In this document: piece by piece, positions 59,880 to 64,000 of the stretch
How the letters are laid out: the number at the start of each line of letters is the position of its first letter
Position numbering within the stretch: position 1 is the first letter of the stretch
NCBI GenBank assembly: GCA_016719635.1
Contig: JADJYT010000001.1
Span: 682,001 to 746,000 of the forward strand
Direction: 5' to 3'
From: Sphingobacteriales bacterium
GTDB taxonomy: Bacteria > Bacteroidota > Bacteroidia > Chitinophagales > JADIYW01
Length of the DNA: 64,000 nt
Program-made: the position numbers and the translations under genes
The notes under the pieces: generated by a model
Told to the model about the DNA's origin: nothing
The model's database searches: none
The model's input: only the letters and a program-made list of their open reading frames with translations

Positions 59880-62492
59880 GTGGCAAAAGAAAAAGAAGTG
59901 AAGGAAACGCCGCTCATGGGGCAATACAACCGGATAAAGCAAAAATACCCGGATGCCATCCTATTATTCCGTGTTGGTGATTTTTATGAGACCTTTGGGG
60001 CGGATGCCATCAAGACTTCCCAGATTCTGGGTATTATCCTGACCAAACGGGCGAACGGCACCCAGACAGAACTGGAACTTGCCGGTTTTCCGTATCACGC
60101 CGTGGATACCTATTTGCCAAAATTAGTGAAGGCCGGCTACAGGGTGGCCATCTGCGAGCAGCTGGAAGACCCGAAGATGACGAAAACCATCGTCAAACGC
60201 GGAGTAACCGAACTCATCACCCCCGGCGTGGCGGTGAATGATAAAATTTTAGACCATAAGTCCAACAATTTTTTAGCTTCAGTCTTTTTTGCCGATAAAC
60301 AAATCGGCATCGCCTTTCTGGATATTTCTACCGGTGAATTTCTGGCAGCAGAGGGTGATGAAGCCTATATCGACAAACTGATACAAAGTTTCTCTCCTTC
60401 CGAAGTCATTTTTCCGAAACACCAGCAAAAACGGTTTGCCGGTATCTACGGCAGCCATTACTATACATTTGCCCTCGAAGACTGGGTGTATCAGGAAGAT
60501 TTCCTGCAAGAAAAGCTACATCAGCATTTTCAGGTCCAGACACTGAAGGGATTCGGTGTGGATGAAATGCCGTTGGGTATCCAGGCTGCAGGCGCCTGCC
60601 TGCATTACCTGGCAGAAACGGAACACAACAAACTGCAGCATATCGCAGCCATTTCCAGAATTGAGCACGATAAATATGTCTGGATTGACCGCTTTACCGC
60701 CCGTAATCTGGAGCTGACCCAAAGCACCCATGAAAAGGGTGTACCGCTCATTCAGATTTTAGATAAAACCATCTCCCCGATGGGCAGCCGCCTGCTGAGA
60801 AGATGGATAGTGCTGCCACTCAAAGACATTCAGCTGATCAACGAGCGGCTCGACGCGGTGGAATATCTCATCAAAGAGAACGATACCTTACAAACCATCG
60901 TTCATCAAATCAAACAAATCGGAGATCTGGAGCGGTTGATTTCCAAGGTGCCGATGGGGAAAATCAACCCAAGGGAAGTGACCCAGTTAAAGAGAGCCTT
61001 ACAAGCCATTCAGCCCATTAAGGAAATCTGTCTCCTAACCCAAAATAACGGGTTAAAGAGAATCGGGGAGCAATTGCAGCTTTGTCAGCTGATAAAGGAA
61101 AAAATAGACGCTACCCTGAACGAAGACGCTCCCGTTCAGGTACAAAAAGGAAATGCCATCAAAGCCGGCGTATCAGCAGAACTGGATGAACTCCGCAACC
61201 TGTCTTCTTCCGGAAAAAACTATTTACTGGAAATACAAAACCGCGAAAGCGAACGCACACAGATACCCAGCCTGAAGATAGGATTCAACAATGTGTTCGG
61301 TTATTTCCTGGAAGTGCGCAATACGCATAAGGACAAAGTACCATCCGGCTGGATACGCAAGCAAACGCTGTCCGGTGCGGAACGATACATCACCCCGGAA
61401 CTGAAAGAATACGAAGAAAAAATATTAGGCGCGGAAGAGAAAATCCTGACCCTCGAGGTCAGATTGTTCGAAGCGCTCGTCACGGAAATACTGGAATATA
61501 TTCATCCCATACAGCTCAATGCGCAGCTGATTGCCCGCCTCGACTGCTTGCAGTCGTTTGTTGCCATCGCACTGAAACATCACTACAGACGGCCCGTATT
61601 GTCGGATGACTTGGCTTTAAAGATTGTGGAAGGCAGGCATCCGGTGATTGAACATCAGCTGCCGTTAGGCGAACAATACATACCCAACGATGTGTACCTG
61701 CATCCCGACGAACAGCAGATCATCATCATCACAGGGCCGAACATGTCCGGTAAATCCGCCATTCTGCGGCAAACGGCGCTGGTTGTCTTATTGGCACAAA
61801 TCGGCAGTTTTGTTCCGGCGCAGGAAGCGCATATCGGCATCGTCGATAAGATTTTCACACGCGTGGGTGCGAGCGACAACCTGAGTCTGGGCGAATCCAC
61901 GTTTATGGTGGAGATGATAGAAACCGCCAGTATCGTAAACAATATTTCAGAAAGAAGCCTGGTGCTGCTCGATGAAATCGGTCGCGGCACATCGACGTAT
62001 GACGGTATTTCAATTGCGTGGAGTCTGGTGGAATTTTTGCATAACAACAAAACGGCACATCCCAAAACGATGTTTGCCACCCACTATCATGAATTGAATG
62101 AACTGGCAGATAAATTTCCGAGGATCAAAAACTATAATGTGGCCGTGAAAGAAGCCGGCAATAAAGTCCTCTTCTTGCGCAAGCTGATAGAGGGCGGCTC
62201 GCAGCACAGTTTTGGTATCCACGTGGCTAAAATGGCCGGTATGCCTAATGAACTGATACAGCGGGCCAATGAAATCCTGCGGGAACTGGAGTCGCAGCGC
62301 AACCTGGCCAGTGATGTGGCATCGACCTTAAAAAATCTTCCCTCCGGAAACGACGACTTCCAGTTGAATATGTTTGCGATGGATGACCCGAGGTTGCTGA
62401 AACTGAAAGAAGTGCTGGAAAAAGTCAATATCAATACCCTGACACCGGTGGAAGCCCTGATGAAGCTGGATGAGTTAAGGAAATTGTTATGA
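59880..62492 (+). CDS. mutS: DNA mismatch repair protein MutS
   Basis: An 870-residue mismatch-recognition ATPase with GTG start (MAKEKEVKETPLMGQYN). The mismatch-binding Phe-x-Glu is present in FRVGDFYETFGADA (about residue 38). Connector, lever and clamp regions follow. The ATPase domain has TGPNMSGKSAILRQ (Walker A near 620), LLDEIGRGTSTYDG (Walker B/signature) and FATHYHELNEL. The C-terminal helices end LDELRKLL. It is a complete MutS1. It precedes the tRNA genes; a spacer promoter serves those separately. Confidence 0.97.
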   Translation: MAKEKEVKETPLMGQYNRIKQKYPDAILLFRVGDFYETFGADAIKTSQILGIILTKRANGTQTELELAGFPYHAVDTYLPKLVKAGYRVAICEQLEDPKMTKTIVKRGVTELITPGVAVNDKILDHKSNNFLASVFFADKQIGIAFLDISTGEFLAAEGDEAYIDKLIQSFSPSEVIFPKHQQKRFAGIYGSHYYTFALEDWVYQEDFLQEKLHQHFQVQTLKGFGVDEMPLGIQAAGACLHYLAETEHNKLQHIAAISRIEHDKYVWIDRFTARNLELTQSTHEKGVPLIQILDKTISPMGSRLLRRWIVLPLKDIQLINERLDAVEYLIKENDTLQTIVHQIKQIGDLERLISKVPMGKINPREVTQLKRALQAIQPIKEICLLTQNNGLKRIGEQLQLCQLIKEKIDATLNEDAPVQVQKGNAIKAGVSAELDELRNLSSSGKNYLLEIQNRESERTQIPSLKIGFNNVFGYFLEVRNTHKDKVPSGWIRKQTLSGAERYITPELKEYEEKILGAEEKILTLEVRLFEALVTEILEYIHPIQLNAQLIARLDCLQSFVAIALKHHYRRPVLSDDLALKIVEGRHPVIEHQLPLGEQYIPNDVYLHPDEQQIIIITGPNMSGKSAILRQTALVVLLAQIGSFVPAQEAHIGIVDKIFTRVGASDNLSLGESTFMVEMIETASIVNNISERSLVLLDEIGRGTSTYDGISIAWSLVEFLHNNKTAHPKTMFATHYHELNELADKFPRIKNYNVAVKEAGNKVLFLRKLIEGGSQHSFGIHVAKMAGMPNELIQRANEILRELESQRNLASDVASTLKNLPSGNDDFQLNMFAMDDPRLLKLKEVLEKVNINTLTPVEALMKLDELRKLL

Positions 62493-62515
62493 ATTAAAAA
62501 AATTCAACTCCCCTA

Positions 62516-62545
62516 TTGTCAAAAATGAAAAGATTTCTATCTTTG
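62516..62545 (+). promoter_or_regulatory. Bacteroidota primary sigma promoter of the tRNA genes
   Basis: TTG (62516-62518), 19-base spacer, TATCTTTG (62538-62545), a perfect TAnnTTTG. It lies 22 bases before the tRNA-Gly. Confidence 0.8.
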
Positions 62546-62567
62546 CAGTCCGTTCTTTAAAATGTAT

Positions 62568-62643
62568 GCGAAAGTAGCTCAGTTGGTAGAGCATCACCTT
62601 GCCAAGGTGAGGGTCGCGGGTTCGAGTCTCGTCTTTCGCTCCA
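62568..62643 (+). tRNA. tRNA-Gly (anticodon GCC)
   Basis: Cloverleaf with acceptor GCGAAAG / CTTTCGC, D-arm AGCTCAGTTGGTAGAGC, anticodon stem TCACC / GGTGA with loop TTGCCAA (anticodon GCC), and T-loop GGGTTCGAGTCTC. Discriminator T at 62640, then an encoded CCA (62641-62643). Confidence 0.97.
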
Positions 62644-62644
62644 G

Positions 62645-62670
62645 AAGGAGTTTGTATAAACTCCTTTTTT
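62645..62670 (+). terminator. Hairpin with T-run between the tRNA genes
   Basis: AAGGAGTTT / AAACTCCTT stem with GTAT loop ending in six T; partial stop between tRNA-Gly and tRNA-Leu. Confidence 0.65.
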
Positions 62671-62678
62671 ATTTCAGT

Positions 62679-62762
62679 GCCCGGGTGGTGGAATGGTAGA
62701 CACGCAGGACTTAAAATCCTGTGGCCATCGCGGCTGTGCGGGTTCGAGTCCCGCCCCGGGTA
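62679..62762 (+). tRNA. tRNA-Leu (anticodon TAA)
   Basis: Acceptor GCCCGGG / CCCGGGT with a terminal G-U pair, anticodon stem CAGGA / TCCTG with loop CTTAAAA (anticodon TAA), long class II variable arm, and T-arm GCGGG-TTCGAGT-CCCGC. Discriminator A; no CCA is encoded, unlike the Gly tRNA beside it. Confidence 0.97.
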
Positions 62763-62852
62763 CGCTTTTTTGTTCCACATTTCCACCCATTTCTTATTAT
62801 TTTCTGTTAATCAGTTCCATTATGTATTTTTATTGTACTAAAAAGACACGAT

Positions 62853-64000
62853 ATGGATTATCAGAACAGAAATTTTTGGGGATGGGGATATAAAGACTTC
62901 AATCTGCCGGACGATGCGACTGCAAGATTGCTCAACGCATTACGAATGGGACTTGGTATTAAAGAATTCAATAAGATCCAGCCTGTAACGCTGAATCAGC
63001 TTCGCTTACGCGAGCCGAGGTTCAAACTGACGGAAGAACTTACATTATTCTGCAGCAGAGATACCGAACAGAGAGCTGGACATTCCTATGGGAAATCATT
63101 CCGGGATGTGTGGCGGGGCATGAACGGTATCTTTCCCAATCCGCCAGATTATGTTGCCTATCCGAAAAATGAAAATCAGATTTCCACTCTGTTTGATTTT
63201 GCCGCAACCAATCATATTGCGCTGATTCCATTTGGCGGCGGCTCCAGTGTTTGCGGCGGTGTAGAACCATTAATTCCGCCACACTATAACGGCTGCATCA
63301 CAGTGGATATGCTGCATTTTGACAAGGTGCTGGAAGTGGATAAAACCAGCCGGAGTGCGCGGATACAAGCCGGCATCTTCGGTCTTGATCTGGAACAGCA
63401 GTTAAAAGGATACGGGCTGACATTGCGGCATTTTCCTCAGAGTCTGGAATTTTCCACGCTGGGCGGCTGGATTGCCACCCGTTCCGGCGGACACTTTGCC
63501 ACATTGTTTACGCATATAGATGAATTTGTTCAATCGGTAAGAATGATGACTCCTACGGGCGGCATTTTACATTCCCGCCGCCTTCCCGGCTCAGGCGCCG
63601 GGCCCTCGGAAGAACGATTGGTTTGTGGCTCTGAAGGCACTTTAGGCATCATTACAGAAGCGTGGATGCGCCTGCAGGATATTCCAACCTGCAAAGCAAC
63701 AGCCACCTTGTTGTTCCGCGATTTCGCTAAAGGAGCTGAGGCCTGCCGATTGCTCTCTCAGTCGGGATTAAATCCTTCCAATGCCCGGCTGATAAGTGCC
63801 CTTGAAGCATTCTCCAACGGATTAGGTGATGGCGTACACACAGTGCTGATTCTGGGTTTTGAATCAGCGCATTTTGCCGTGGATGATAACCTGAAGAAAG
63901 CGACAGCACTTTGTCTGGATGCAGGAGGCACTTTATCCGCCAATGCTTCTTTTGAAAAGACTGAAGATCCGGATGCTATGGAATGGAAGAAATCTTTCAT
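62853..64000 (+). CDS. FAD-linked oxidase, alkyldihydroxyacetonephosphate-synthase-like (partial, 3' end outside window)
   Basis: An open frame from ATG 62853 through the window end, 382 codons visible. The start MDYQNRNFWGWGYKDF, then PNPPDYVAYPKNENQISTLFDFAA, IPFGGGSSVCGGVEP, QAGIFGLDLEQQLKGYGLTLRHFPQS, STLGGWIATRSGGHFATL and CGSEGTLGIITEAWMR are the FAD (PCMH-type) domain of the AGPS/D-lactate dehydrogenase superfamily. The WGWGYKD and RHFPQS elements point to the AGPS-like branch, which exchanges acyl for alkyl on DHAP in ether-lipid synthesis; a glycolate or lactate oxidase-type role is the alternative. Confidence 0.85.
   Translation, partial: MDYQNRNFWGWGYKDFNLPDDATARLLNALRMGLGIKEFNKIQPVTLNQLRLREPRFKLTEELTLFCSRDTEQRAGHSYGKSFRDVWRGMNGIFPNPPDYVAYPKNENQISTLFDFAATNHIALIPFGGGSSVCGGVEPLIPPHYNGCITVDMLHFDKVLEVDKTSRSARIQAGIFGLDLEQQLKGYGLTLRHFPQSLEFSTLGGWIATRSGGHFATLFTHIDEFVQSVRMMTPTGGILHSRRLPGSGAGPSEERLVCGSEGTLGIITEAWMRLQDIPTCKATATLLFRDFAKGAEACRLLSQSGLNPSNARLISALEAFSNGLGDGVHTVLILGFESAHFAVDDNLKKATALCLDAGGTLSANASFEKTEDPDAMEWKKSF

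Overview
The window reads as a chromosomal segment of a Bacteroidota bacterium, probably a Chitinophagales/Saprospirales/Cytophagales-type member. The evidence is several secreted proteins with type IX secretion (T9SS) C-terminal signals (type A and CHU_C/gliding type B), typical Bacteroidota families (PadR-PspC pair, WbqC-like, DUF1571, DUF4369/DUF5106 thioredoxins, DUF7619), near absence of Shine-Dalgarno sequences, and promoters of the TTG-N19-TAnnTTTG kind. There is no rRNA, CRISPR array, integrase, transposase or reverse transcriptase. Two tRNA genes (Gly-GCC, Leu-TAA) lie near the right end.

Layout. 1-6 kb: a damaged lipoprotein gene cut by the left edge, dnaK, and a T9SS cargo protein whose signal peptide is cut off by a one-base frameshift. 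6-14 kb: ordinary housekeeping genes (MBL/beta-CASP nuclease, DUF853 ATPase, PPK2, argH, DUF1571-LysM protein, TlpA-like thioredoxin). 14.3-17.1 kb: a minus-strand group (polyprenol/phytol-kinase-like protein, SDR, membrane protein, SCP2). 17.3-28.5 kb: a plus-strand acyl-CoA catabolic operon: biotin-dependent carboxylase beta and alpha, enoyl-CoA hydratase, AtuA (DUF1446) in two pieces, and two acyl-CoA dehydrogenases with SCP2-like tails. 28.6-35 kb: PDZ protein, WbqC-like, LpxL-like acyltransferase, GT2 and RmlD-like genes, GreA/B-like, LysE, nitroreductase. 35-49.4 kb: three large T9SS-exported proteins, including a GH172-type protein and a 2317-residue adhesin with 24 repeats of about 79 residues. 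49.4-64 kb: an MscS channel broken by an in-frame stop, PadR-PspC, small proteins, sppA, folK, deoxynucleoside kinase, trmH-family gene, mutS, tRNAs, and a partial FAD-linked oxidase.

The most unusual part is the acyl-CoA operon. Most of its gene junctions, and two of its reading frames, carry short repeats or extra ORFs. Two four-helix-bundle (S23/IVP family) ORFs each sit between opposing, degenerate tandem arrays: 7-bp units around the first, 8-bp units around the second. A third junction has the same opposing 8-bp arrays with no ORF between them, like an empty site. A fourth has an 8-bp array leading into an AT-rich ORF resembling the putative AbiC phage-abortive-infection family. CGTCATTGC-type palindromes flank the first acyl-CoA dehydrogenase gene. 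In-frame repeat insertions lie inside the biotin carboxylase and the first dehydrogenase. I interpret this as cassette-like colonisation of one operon by small repeat-bounded elements. This is inference and needs comparison with relatives.

How the genes could work together: the operon matches the acyclic terpene (Atu) or leucine (Liu) logic of dehydrogenation, carboxylation and hydration of a beta-methyl-branched acyl-CoA. AtuA and the absence of an HMG-CoA lyase favour an Atu-like route. A divergent SCP2 lipid-binding gene shares the control region, which holds two TetR-type operator-like sites.
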